Assembly (NCBI RefSeq): GCF_042654065.1
Contig: NZ_JBHSFP010000006.1
Location: 1-64,000 of the forward strand
Direction of reading: 5' to 3'
Length of the DNA: 64,000 nt
Origin: Sphaerisporangium dianthi
GTDB lineage: Bacteria > Actinomycetota > Actinomycetes > Streptosporangiales > Streptosporangiaceae
This document shows, one piece after another, positions 1 through 7,103 of this stretch (its first letter is position 1; each line of letters begins with the position of its first letter). Both the position numbers and the translations under genes were made by a program. The notes below the pieces were generated by a model. The model worked only from the letters and a program-made list of their open reading frames with translations, ran no database searches and was not told where the DNA came from.

Positions 1-1
1 C

Positions 2-127
2 AAGCTCAAGCAGTGGCGAGCCATCGCCACCCGCTTCGACAAACTCGCCAGCCGCTACCTAGCCGGCGCCACCATCGGCTGCCTGATGCTCTGGCTCCGC
101 CACCGCGAATTGTCAGACACGCCCTAG
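2..127 (+). CDS. IS5-family transposase, C-terminal fragment
   Basis: The open frame enters from the left edge and ends at the TAG at 125-127, giving 41 residues. It contains the KQWRAIATRFDKLA stretch and the following hydrophobic helix that typify the extreme C-terminus of IS5-group DDE transposases. The catalytic DDE residues would lie upstream of the window, so whether the enzyme is intact cannot be judged. Its position at the edge of the integrated element suggests insertion into that element. Confidence 0.65.
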   Translation, partial: KLKQWRAIATRFDKLASRYLAGATIGCLMLWLRHRELSDTP

Positions 128-151
128 CAGCAAGGCGGGCAGCCAACCCCC

Positions 152-174
152 TCCTCCGTGAAGACACCGGAGGA
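152..174 (+). promoter_or_regulatory. Hairpin sequestering the Shine-Dalgarno of the HTH gene
   Basis: TCCTCCG (152-158) and CGGAGGA (168-174) are perfectly complementary with a 9-base loop. The right arm contains the GGAGG ribosome-binding site of the gene starting at GTG 180. If formed in the mRNA, the stem would hide the site. A regulatory role is inference. Confidence 0.35.
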
Positions 175-179
175 CTGTC

Positions 180-425
180 GTGCCAACGACGACTCTCGTT
201 TTCAGCCCGTCGAAGTTCACCACCTTGTTGGAGCAGTCCGGCGTCAGCAGGGGCGCGCTAGCCCGTTCGTTTGGTGGCGACGGTAGGCGGTCTGAGGCCA
301 ACTACAGAAACCAGATCACCTGGTGGGCCAAGGGCCGCCGCGTTCCGAGTCGGCTCAACATCGAGCGCCTGGCCAAGGGCCTCGGCTGCTCGGTCGAGGA
401 CATCTGCGACGAGGTCGAGCTGTGA
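180..425 (+). CDS. Small helix-turn-helix (XRE-like) DNA-binding protein
   Basis: This is an 81-residue protein starting at GTG 180, six bases after a GGAGG site. The sequence has the layout of a short Cro/C1-type domain: a helix with SKFTTLLEQSGVSRGALAR (residues about 10-28), a recognition-helix region with NQITWWAKGRRVPS, and a final helix LNIERLAKGLGCSVEDIC. Such proteins control replication or excision genes on plasmids and integrative elements. It overlaps the next ORF by four bases (GTGA at 422-425), which indicates translational coupling and a shared operon with the replication protein. The target DNA is unknown; the palindromes at 2979-3038 are candidates. Confidence 0.7.
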   Translation: MPTTTLVFSPSKFTTLLEQSGVSRGALARSFGGDGRRSEANYRNQITWWAKGRRVPSRLNIERLAKGLGCSVEDICDEVEL

Positions 426-556
426 ACGCCGACGAGATCCAGTGGACCTTCATGCCGGACGCGGACAGGGCCAAGCGCCTGATGCGGCTGCTGTTCGACC
501 CGCAGGCCGACGAGGCCGAGCAGGCCCCGGACATGGAGGAGGGCGAAGCCGCGTGA
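422..556 (+). CDS. Small acidic hypothetical protein coupled to the replication gene
   Basis: This 44-residue ORF starts at GTG 422, inside the stop codon of the HTH gene, and ends at TGA 556, which itself overlaps the GTG start of the primase-polymerase gene at 553. The double four-base overlap (GTGA each time) is the strongest evidence that it is translated. The product is very acidic in its second half (EADEAE/EEGEAA type composition) with no cysteines or membrane segment. It could be an accessory or linker protein of the replication initiator. I do not recognise a family. Confidence 0.55.
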   Translation: MNADEIQWTFMPDADRAKRLMRLLFDPQADEAEQAPDMEEGEAA

Positions 557-2745
557 CTGCCACACCCCGCGACCCCGCCCCTAAGAACGATCTCCACCAC
601 CAGGGAAACACCCAGGGTGACGTGCCGTCAAGGCCAGCCAAACTCTCCAGTGAGGAGGCCACCGCTGCGGCGTTGGAGCTGGTCGCCGACGGGTTCCCCG
701 TGTTCCGGCTCAAGCCGAACGGCAAGGAGCCGTTGATCAAGTCTCCTCACGGCATGGACGACCCGCTCTACGGCGTCTGCAAGGGCGAGTGCGGCGAGCA
801 GGGCCACGGCGCACACGACGCGACTTACGACCCCGAGGTCGTCAAGGAGTGGTGGGGTGGCAACGGCGTCGATGACACGGTTCCCAACATCGGAATGGCG
901 CTGCCTGGGTTCGTGGCCCTGGACCCTGACGGCGACGAGGGCAGGGCGTCGCTCGCTGCGCTCAAGGAGAAGTACGGGGACCTCCCGCCGACCCGTGTTC
1001 ACGAGACGGGCAGCGGTGGCCTGCACATCATCTTCAAGGATCCCGAGGGCAAGTTCCGCTCGCTGAACGAGGCGCTGGGCGAGAAGCTCGACGTCAAGGC
1101 TGGCGAGGGGTCGTACCTGGTCGCGCCGACGTCGATCCACCCGAAGACGAGAAAGCCGTACCGGATCCAGGAGCACCGTACGCCCGCCCCTGCTCCGGAG
1201 TACCTTCCGGAGGCGATCGAGAAGCTTGCCGTCAGCAAGTCCGGGGACACCCCGGACGGCGATCGCACCCCCCTGGTCGATCTCCTTGAGGAAGGGGCAG
1301 AGCAGGGTGGCCGTGACGAGTGGCTGACCAAGGTCGCAGGCCACTACGCCAAGTCGTTCACCAAGTTCCAGGACTTCCACGCTCTCCTCAAGGCCACCAA
1401 CGACGTCCGTTGCAACCCGCCCCTGACGGAGCGTGAGGTCAAGAAGATCGCGCGGTCGGTCTGGAACCGGGAGCAGGCCAAGAAAGAGCAGGGCGTTAAG
1501 GAACTGCTCGACAAGCTGGCTGAGGGTACCGACCCGGCTGAGGTCATCGCGGCCCTGGAGGACAACGCCGAGTTCGAGCACAAGTACCGGGACAAGCTGC
1601 TCAACAAGCTCGCCGACAAGAAGGCCGCCGACACCCTGGCAGGCCGGACCGACGAGTCGGATTACCACCCCGCGATCGGCAGCCTGGCCGACGTCATGGC
1701 CGAGGTCGACGAGATGGACGACCCGCAGTGGCTCATCGAGGGTCTGTGGCCCGAGGACGCCTACGGGGTCATCGCCGCGCAGAAGAAGGCGGGTAAGACC
1801 TGGTCGGGTCTGGACCTGGCCGTGTCGGTGTCGGCTGGCGGCAAGTGGCTTGGCGAGTTCCAGTGCAAGACGGGTCCGGTGATCTACATCATCGGTGAGG
1901 GCGGCAAGCGGAACACCATTCGCCGAATCAGGGCCATCGCGCGGCACAAGGGCATCGACCCTGCCGGGTTGCCGATCCAGCTCTGCACGGTTCCAGTGCA
2001 GATCACCAAGGCCGAACACCTCAAGCTGGTGCGTGACTGGATGACCCAGGTTAAGCCTGCGCTGGTCGTGATCGACCCGTTCTATCTGAGCCAGGGGGCG
2101 GCTAACGGCACCAACCTTGCCGAGATGGGCGAGACCCTGCGCGAAATTCAGGTGGTCGTGTCGAACGGGAATGCCGCCCTGGCGATCCTGCACCACTTCA
2201 AGAAGGGCAGCGCGTCCGGCACCGACCAAATGACCGGTGTTGGTCTCCAGGAATGGGGGCGCGTGCTGGCGGTCGCCAACATCTACAAGAGCGAGATTGA
2301 TGCCGAGGCCACCATGCGGACGCGGGTGACTCTCAATTGGGAATTCAGCGGGTCGGAGATCGCGCCGCACGAATTCAGCACTACGCGCGAAGTATGGAGC
2401 GAGGACCCCAAGAGCCTCGTCAAGCCGATGTATTACGAGGTGTCGGTCGGCGGGGTGGCCGGTAAGCGGACGGCTAAGGACGTGCCCAGGTTGCCAGGCG
2501 GGCAGCAGATGCTTTATGACGCCATCGCGTCGATGGAGCCGGGCAAGGCGACCGTCAAGGCTATTACCGCCTGGATGGACAAGCACCGTCCCGAGCGCAA
2601 GTCGTTCAAGGACGCTAAGGCGGTCGGCCAGGCTCTGGTACGGCTCCGCGAGAACCTCCCGGATCTCCTCGAATTCGACGAGTCCCCCGGTAAGGCCATC
2701 GTCTACACGATCAAGTCTCAGGCCGATGAAAGCGACCCCGAATAG
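553..2745 (+). CDS. Bifunctional primase-polymerase / RepA-like ATPase replication protein
   Basis: This is a 730-residue protein that probably starts replication of the element. The N-terminal third is a prim-pol (AEP) domain, with FVALDPDGDE at about residue 120 (the D-x-D metal motif) and GSGGLHIIF at about 153, followed by the LDVKAGEGSYLVAPTSIHP region. A PriCT-1-like segment (LTEREVKKIARSV) lies near 295. The C-terminal half is a RecA/RepA-type ATPase with a Walker A-like AQKKAGKT near 409 and the Walker B strand ALVVIDP near 503, then a conserved HHFKKG. I place the start at GTG 553 because it overlaps the preceding stop by four bases; upstream sequence in this frame is shadow coding. 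Prim-pol/ATPase fusions are typical of actinomycete plasmids, AICEs and phages. Confidence 0.85.
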   Translation: MTATPRDPAPKNDLHHQGNTQGDVPSRPAKLSSEEATAAALELVADGFPVFRLKPNGKEPLIKSPHGMDDPLYGVCKGECGEQGHGAHDATYDPEVVKEWWGGNGVDDTVPNIGMALPGFVALDPDGDEGRASLAALKEKYGDLPPTRVHETGSGGLHIIFKDPEGKFRSLNEALGEKLDVKAGEGSYLVAPTSIHPKTRKPYRIQEHRTPAPAPEYLPEAIEKLAVSKSGDTPDGDRTPLVDLLEEGAEQGGRDEWLTKVAGHYAKSFTKFQDFHALLKATNDVRCNPPLTEREVKKIARSVWNREQAKKEQGVKELLDKLAEGTDPAEVIAALEDNAEFEHKYRDKLLNKLADKKAADTLAGRTDESDYHPAIGSLADVMAEVDEMDDPQWLIEGLWPEDAYGVIAAQKKAGKTWSGLDLAVSVSAGGKWLGEFQCKTGPVIYIIGEGGKRNTIRRIRAIARHKGIDPAGLPIQLCTVPVQITKAEHLKLVRDWMTQVKPALVVIDPFYLSQGAANGTNLAEMGETLREIQVVVSNGNAALAILHHFKKGSASGTDQMTGVGLQEWGRVLAVANIYKSEIDAEATMRTRVTLNWEFSGSEIAPHEFSTTREVWSEDPKSLVKPMYYEVSVGGVAGKRTAKDVPRLPGGQQMLYDAIASMEPGKATVKAITAWMDKHRPERKSFKDAKAVGQALVRLRENLPDLLEFDESPGKAIVYTIKSQADESDPE

Positions 2746-2978
2746 TCCACGCGGCTACTCCACCCCACAGGGGCCCACGCGTGGAGTACTACGTGACCCC
2801 TCGTGGAGTACGCCGCAGCAGGCCGGAGGGGGTCCACACCCCCACGTGGCCCCCCACGTGCAGCCCACTCCACACCCCCACGCTCTCTATAGGAGCGTGG
2901 GGTGCGTGGGGGTAGCGGCGGGCACGGCGTAATAGGTAATTAGAAATCAAAAGTGCTGGCTGGCCCATGGAAACCCGT

Positions 2979-3038
2979 TGTCCGGACACTGCCCGGCATA
3001 TGCCGGACACCCGGACACCTGCACGTGCAGGTGTCCGG
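2979..3038. repeat. Cluster of three perfect palindromes sharing a CCGG core
   Basis: Three perfect palindromes lie in 60 bp. They are TGTCCGGACA at 2979-2988; a 14-bp one with half CCGGCAT at 2993-3006; and a 28-bp one at 3011-3038 with left half CCGGACACCTGCAC and its exact complement on the right. The first and third share GTCCGG/CCGGAC. Protein-binding sites (repressor, replication initiator) or an origin or transfer site are possible. Confidence 0.7.
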
Positions 3039-3168
3039 ACAAGCGCCGGGCGTGACCGGGTGGCACATACTCGGCCGCAATACGTGACACCCGGTCAACG
3101 CATGCGGCCACACTATCCGCCACATATAGGCCGCACTATCTGCCATACCTAGCCCGCACTACCCCCGC

Positions 3169-3193
3169 AGTACGTGACAACGAGTCACGTACT
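3169..3193. repeat. Inverted repeat AGTACGTGAC / GTCACGTACT
   Basis: There are perfect 10-bp arms at 3169-3178 and 3184-3193 around the 5-base spacer AACGA. The half-site contains the TACGTGAC motif found singly at 2790 and 3081. It lies 24 bases upstream of the ATG at 3218, where a repressor operator would be expected. Confidence 0.55.
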
Positions 3194-3286
3194 CGGCCCA
3201 CGCCCAGGAGGCAGTAAATGGTGAGCTACAAGGTTAGGCAGCGCTGGGCTGACGAGTCGGGGAGGCTATCGCGAAAAGGTCTAGGC

Positions 3287-3387
3287 GGGTGTCTCCCGGG
3301 GTGTCTTCTACCCGTCTCCTGGTGCCTTTCCGGAAATTGCGTGGGCAGGCACGGGAGACGGGGGTGGAGACACCCCGGGAGACACCC
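3287..3387 (+). repeat. Long nested hairpin, about 100 nt
   Basis: The outer arms are 20 bp and perfectly complementary: GGGTGTCTCCCGGGGTGTCT at 3287-3306 and its complement at 3368-3387. Inside, CCCGTCTCCTGGTGCCT (3311-3327) pairs with AGGCACGGGAGACGGG (3347-3362) with a one-base bulge. The terminal loop includes the small palindrome TTCCGGAA. The structure could act at the RNA level (attenuator, antitermination, stability) or as DNA. Confidence 0.6.
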
Positions 3388-3437
3388 ACGGGGGCACGGC
3401 GAGCGGTGGCCCACGGAGACCACGCCCTGGCCGGTCA

Positions 3438-3516
3438 GGGGGGTGAGCCCGGGGGTGAGCCAGGGGGTGAGCCAGGGGCGTTCCGAAAACCCCCGGGGGC
3501 TCTCCGGGCTCACCCC
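3438..3516 (+). repeat. Three GGGGGTGAGCC tandem units and a second hairpin
   Basis: A 12-bp unit GGGGGTGAGCC(A/C) is repeated three times (about 3439-3450, 3451-3462, 3463-3474). The first unit, GGGGTGAGCCCGG (3440-3452), is exactly complementary to CCGGGCTCACCCC (3504-3516), so this region folds into a second long stem next to the one at 3287-3387. Confidence 0.5.
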
Positions 3517-3568
3517 TGGCATGGGGGGTGGCACACCCCGGGCAGTAGGCCCTATTACGGGAGTAATT

Positions 3569-3826
3569 GTGGCGGGTAAATCACGGTGTTTCGCTGGATA
3601 TATGACAGAAAAGAGGCGGGTTCGGGTCTCCTGGGGCTATACCCGAATTCCAGTAAGCGACGTCGAAGGCGTCCGCGAAGCCCTGCAGGAGCTATTCGGC
3701 TGCTGCCCCCCATTCGAGGCGACCGACGAGCGCGGGGAGTGGCTCGTTGAACTGCCCAGCGAATACGCCGGGTTCGGTCGTGTGTTCGTTGACGCCGGAA
3801 TCTTCAACCTCGTGACAAGGCCGTGA
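3569..3826 (+). CDS. Small hypothetical protein of the integrated element
   Basis: This is an 85-residue product if read from GTG 3569, which has a CGGGAG site five bases upstream; an in-frame ATG at 3602 would give 74 residues. From 3602 on, the sequence looks like a real globular protein: a basic start, then IPVSDVEGVREALQELFG and a Trp/Tyr-containing beta-rich tail. The same frame is open back to an ATG at 3218 with an excellent AGGAGG site, but that extension runs through the two long hairpins and is low-complexity (Gly/Arg/Pro). I therefore consider the 202-residue version less likely, although it is possible. The family is not recognised. Confidence 0.45.
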   Translation: MAGKSRCFAGYMTEKRRVRVSWGYTRIPVSDVEGVREALQELFGCCPPFEATDERGEWLVELPSEYAGFGRVFVDAGIFNLVTRP

Positions 3827-3909
3827 TTAAAGCAAATCTTATGCAGGGCTATTCGCGAATGATTTGATTTTCACGTAGGCCGGAAACGCCCCGACAAGAG
3901 GAGCTCGCA

Positions 3910-4293
3910 ATGACCGCCAAGACCACCGCCCCCGCCGCCCCCGCCAAGAAGTCGACCGAGCCCACCCCCTGCCTGTGCGGCTGTGGCGAGAACAGCAAGG
4001 GCAAGTTCCGCCCCGGGCACGACGCGCGTCACTGCTCCAACCTCGCCAAGAAGGTCGAGGCCAAGGAGCTGACCCGAGCCAAGGCGCTGGCCGAGGCGGG
4101 CAAGGCGAGCGACGCCCTGCGCAACAAGCTCGCGACGATGCTCGACAACCAGGGCAAGCGGTTCAAGGAGAAGGGCGACAAGGCGGTGGCTCGCGCCCAG
4201 GCCAAGGCCGCCAAGGCGGTGGCTCGCGCCCAGGCCAAGGCCGCCAAGGCGGCTGCGGCTGCTCCCAGCAGCCCCGAGAACGTCAGTGCCTGA
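3910..4293 (+). CDS. Small protein with CLCGCG zinc-knuckle-like motif and Lys/Ala-rich tail
   Basis: This is a 127-residue protein starting at ATG 3910 behind a GAGGAG site. Residues about 20-40 contain CLCGCG, then FRPGHDARHC, a Cys/His pattern seen in small proteins of actinobacteriophages and plasmids that probably binds zinc. The rest is helical and rich in Lys and Ala, and includes an 11-residue unit KAVARAQAKAA encoded twice by a perfect 33-bp tandem repeat (4180-4212, 4213-4245). The basic helical tail suggests nucleic-acid binding, somewhat like histone H1 tails. The function is unknown. Confidence 0.65.
   Translation: MTAKTTAPAAPAKKSTEPTPCLCGCGENSKGKFRPGHDARHCSNLAKKVEAKELTRAKALAEAGKASDALRNKLATMLDNQGKRFKEKGDKAVARAQAKAAKAVARAQAKAAKAAAAAPSSPENVSA
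4180..4245 (+). repeat. 33-bp perfect tandem duplication inside a coding sequence
   Basis: Two identical 33-bp units at 4180-4212 and 4213-4245 encode the same 11-residue Lys/Ala helix segment in the small zinc-knuckle-like protein. In-frame length suggests expansion by slippage with the frame preserved. Confidence 0.85.
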
Positions 4294-4307
4294 CCCCCAC
4301 CCCCACA

Positions 4308-4347
4308 ACGGCACCCCCGGAGCCCACGCGGCAACCGGGGGTGCCGT
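4308..4347 (+). terminator. Terminator-like hairpin before the integrase
   Basis: ACGGCACCCCCGG (4308-4320) pairs perfectly with CCGGGGGTGCCGT (4335-4347) around a 14-base loop, 14 bases after the stop of the small protein at 4293. There is no T-run, which is usual in high-GC actinomycetes. Confidence 0.6.
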
Positions 4348-4368
4348 GCTATCCCCCAGGAGCAGCTA

Positions 4369-5840
4369 ATGCGCGCAGCGATCTACGCCCGAGTGAGCAC
4401 CGAACACCAAGTCGACAACACGAGCCTGGAGGACCAGGAGCGCATCTGCCGGAAATACGCCGAGCGGCAGGGCTGGCGCGTGGCCCGCGTGTACCGGGAG
4501 GAGGGGTTCACGGGCACCCGCGAGGACCGCCCGGAGTGGCTCCGGCTGATGCGGGACGCCCGAGCCGGGCTGTTCGACGTGGTGGTTGTCATGAACACGA
4601 AGCGATTCGCCCGGAGCGTGCGAGTCGGCCTGAACCTATCCTTCGAGCTGGGGGAGCTAGGCGTCGGCCTGGCCATCACTGAGATGCAGCTCGACACGAC
4701 CACCAGCCAGGGGCGTTTCATGCGAACCCAGATGCTGGCCGTCGCGGAGCTGGACCGGGACATGGTCGTTGAGCAGATGGCCAGAGGGCTTCACGCGAAG
4801 GCACGGCGGGGGCAGTGGCCAAGCTCAGCGTCGTCGCTGCCGTACGGCTACACGCTGGAGGGCCAGGGGCGAACCAACCGCGTGGTGATACATCAGGGCG
4901 AGGCGGCGATGCTGCGCGCCGTGCTGGGCTGGGTCGTCGATGAGGGCTTGACCAGGGGGCAGGCCACGATCCGGCTGAACGCCCAGGGCTACCGGCAGCG
5001 CAACGGCAAGCCGTTCCACCAGGACAACCTGCGGGACATTCTGCGCAACCCCAGCTTGAAGGGCGAGCTGACCTGGGGCGGCAGCGGCAAGTACGGCGAC
5101 CCGGTGCGCATCCAGGTCGAGCCGATCGTGAGCGAGGCCAGGTGGCAGGCTCTCCAGCGTGCGCTCAGCCGCAACAGCATGGTGACGGGCGAACGAGGTG
5201 CGTTCCCCTGAACCAGGGGCGGATGGTCTCGCCGTGCGGGCAGGCTTACGGGGGCATCGCTCGTGACGGCATCTACAAGTGCAGGGGCAGGCGGTGGAAC
5301 GCTCAGGGCCGAGCCAAGTGCGGATGCGTGAATCTCAAGGTGGAGCCGACCGAGGCTCGCGTGTGGGCAGCGCTGACTGAGCTGCTGGGCGATCCCGAGC
5401 GGCTGGAGGCCATGGCGTCCGATTACCTGAGCCTGCGGCCAGCGCCAGCAGGGACCGATGAGGCCGAGCGGGTGGCGGCCCAGATCACCAAGCTGGAGCG
5501 CAGCCTCAACGAGACGGTGATTGAGTACGCGAAGGCCGGACTGCCCGCCGAGGCGGTGAAGGCCGCGACCGAGCGCATCACTGCCGAGCTGGACGAGCTG
5601 AGGTCGCGCAAGGCAGAGATCGAGGCGAGCCGGATCGAACCCGAGCGGATCAGCGAGCTGGTTGCCCGAGCGCGGCGGCGGCTGGCCCGGCTGCCTGCCC
5701 ACAGGCGCAGTGAGGTGCTTGACCTGCTGGATGTTCGGGTGGCCGTGGTCGACAACGCCAAGTGGCCACGCCTGCGGATCACTGGTGTTTTGCCGCTCCC
5801 GGATACACAGACTAGGGGGAGATCTCAGGGAGCGCCCTGA
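4369..5840 (+). pseudogene. Large serine recombinase (integrase), split by a -1 frameshift
   Basis: Frame one (4369-5211, 280 residues) has the resolvase catalytic domain, with AIYARVSTEHQ carrying the nucleophilic serine at about residue 10, SLEDQ, and the conserved RFARS and MLAVAELDRDM regions. It is followed by a recombinase domain (LPYGY, ILRNPSLKGEL). It stops at TGA 5209 just before the zinc-ribbon. The remaining 210 codons continue in the -1 frame to 5840: VSPCGQAYGGI and KCGC are the zinc-ribbon cysteines, then a coiled coil rich in Glu/Arg/Lys. Adding one C to the CCCC run at 5205-5208 restores one protein of about 490 residues, a normal length for a large serine integrase. It would catalyse attP x attB integration. 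A sequencing error in the C-run or a translational frameshift are alternatives. Confidence 0.8.
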
Positions 5841-5878
5841 TGCGTTCTTGCCCCTCGACGTGTGACGATGCTCGGGAG

Positions 5879-7066
5879 ATGTCCGAGACCCCCACCACCC
5901 CCGAGGCATACCCCCGCTTGTTCCGTCCGCTGCGCGGGCGGCTCGTGGCGGGCGTCGCCCAGGGTGCCGCCGCCCAGCTGAAGCTCGACCCGGTCGTGCT
6001 GAGGCTCGCCTTCGTGCTGCTCAGTGTCCTTGACGGGCTGGGCGTCATCGCCTACGCCGCGCTGTGGATGTTCACCCCGCAGGAGCCGCACGAAGGCGAG
6101 GCGCCGAGCCGCGACTGGGGGCAGGTGGCCGCGTACTCCGTGCTCGGCATCGCGCTGACCTCCTTCGGCTGGCTCACCGGCGCCTCCACCGGAGGCGTCG
6201 GCACCTGGTCGATCGCGGTCGGCGGCATCGGCACGCTGATCCTGTTCCAGCAGGCCGATCCGAGCCGCCGCCAGCGCTGGATGACCGACGCCGTCCGCCA
6301 GGTGCGGCGCTCGTGGATCCGCACCGGCATCGGGTTGCTGCTCGTGATCACCGGCGCGATCGGCTTCCTGGCCGCGCAGGGCAAGCTCGCCGAGGCGCGT
6401 CCCGGCCTGGTGTTCACCGCCGTCGTCGTCGGCGGCCTCGCGCTGATCACGGCCCCCTGGCTGACCGGCCTGTGGAAGGAGCTGCAGAAAGAGCGGCGCG
6501 AGCGCATCCGGCAGGAGGAGCGCGCCGAGATGGCGGCGCACGTCCACGACTCGGTGCTGCACACGCTGACGCTGATCCAGCGCAACGCGCAGGACCCGTT
6601 CGAGGTGACCCGCCTGGCCCGCTCCCAGGAGCGCGAGCTGCGCAACTGGCTGTACCAGCCCAAGGCCGACGCCGACGCCACCATGGCCGCCGCCGTGCGC
6701 CGGGTGGCCGCCGAGATCGAGGACGAGCACGGCCTGCCGATCGAGATCGTCTGCGTGGGCGACTGCGACCTGGACGACGGGCTGCGCGCGATGCTGCAGG
6801 CCGTGCGGCAGGCGATGGTGAACGCGGCCAAGTACTCCGAGGCGCCGGTGGTCTCCGTTTACACCGAGGTCGAGCCCGGAGAGGTCACCGTGTTCGTCAG
6901 AGACCGCGGTAAGGGTTTCAATATGGACGAAGTGCCCGACGACCGCATGGGCATCCGCCAGTCGATCATCGGCCGGATGGAGCGGCACGGCGGCGCCGCC
7001 CGGGTCAAGACCGAGCCGGGCGAGGGCACCGAGGTGATGCTGACGATGAAACGGGAGCAGTCGTGA
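5879..7066 (+). CDS. PspC-domain sensor histidine kinase
   Basis: This is a membrane-bound kinase of about 395 residues. The N-terminus is a PspC domain (FRPLRGRLVAGVAQGAAAQL then a hydrophobic helix), followed by about four further membrane segments. The cytoplasmic part has HVHDSVLHTL (the likely phospho-accepting His, HisKA_3 type) and an HATPase with N-box QAMVNAAKYS and DRGKGF. I prefer ATG 5879, which matches the family's usual N-terminus; an in-frame ATG at 5840 overlaps the integrase stop and is probably created by insertion of the element. It is followed by its response regulator 37 bases later. Such pairs sense envelope stress, but the signal here is unknown. Confidence 0.85.
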   Translation: MSETPTTPEAYPRLFRPLRGRLVAGVAQGAAAQLKLDPVVLRLAFVLLSVLDGLGVIAYAALWMFTPQEPHEGEAPSRDWGQVAAYSVLGIALTSFGWLTGASTGGVGTWSIAVGGIGTLILFQQADPSRRQRWMTDAVRQVRRSWIRTGIGLLLVITGAIGFLAAQGKLAEARPGLVFTAVVVGGLALITAPWLTGLWKELQKERRERIRQEERAEMAAHVHDSVLHTLTLIQRNAQDPFEVTRLARSQERELRNWLYQPKADADATMAAAVRRVAAEIEDEHGLPIEIVCVGDCDLDDGLRAMLQAVRQAMVNAAKYSEAPVVSVYTEVEPGEVTVFVRDRGKGFNMDEVPDDRMGIRQSIIGRMERHGGAARVKTEPGEGTEVMLTMKREQS

Positions 7067-7103
7067 TCCGCCATCTGCCCCCAGGGGTGAGGAAGCCGTG
7101 AAT

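Larger units (their letters stand above)
2746..3217. other. Non-coding stretch with iteron-like repeats and palindromes
   Basis: No convincing gene lies here. The stretch holds two copies of CGTGGAGTAC at 2780-2789 and 2802-2811 (22 bp apart, about two helical turns), the motif TACGTGAC at 2790-2797, 3081-3088 and 3171-3178, its inverse at 3184-3191, and the palindromes annotated separately. Lying just downstream of the replication-protein gene, this looks like a replication origin or a control region of the element. The function is inferred only from position and repeat structure. Confidence 0.5.
1..5840. mobile_element. Right end of a decaying integrated element (AICE/plasmid-like)
   Basis: From the left edge to about 5840 the genes are of plasmid/phage type: transposase tail, small HTH protein, primase-polymerase replication protein, palindrome clusters, small hypotheticals and a large serine integrase. 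Chromosomal housekeeping genes begin directly after it. Actinomycete integrative elements (AICEs) commonly carry a prim-pol replication initiator and an integrase at one end. No conjugation (Tra/FtsK) gene is visible, and the integrase is frameshifted, so the element looks immobile. The left boundary lies outside the window. The right junction is inferred to be between about 5815 and 5870. Confidence 0.7.

Noticed and set aside
628..2586. 652-codon open frame on the minus strand
   Set aside because: It is antisense to the prim-pol gene, whose motifs are clear. Long antisense frames are common in high-GC DNA.
2967..3152. 61-codon plus-strand ORF
   Set aside because: It runs through the palindrome cluster, has no ribosome site and repetitive composition.
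3218..3568. N-terminal extension of the small hypothetical protein from the strong AGGAGG-ATG at 3218
   Set aside because: It reads through two long hairpins and is Gly/Arg/Pro-rich low complexity. It is kept only as an alternative or as a possible leader peptide.
5200..5215. Programmed -1 ribosomal frameshift in the integrase
   Set aside because: There is no proper X XXY YYZ slippery heptamer and no clear downstream pseudoknot. A base loss or sequencing error is simpler.
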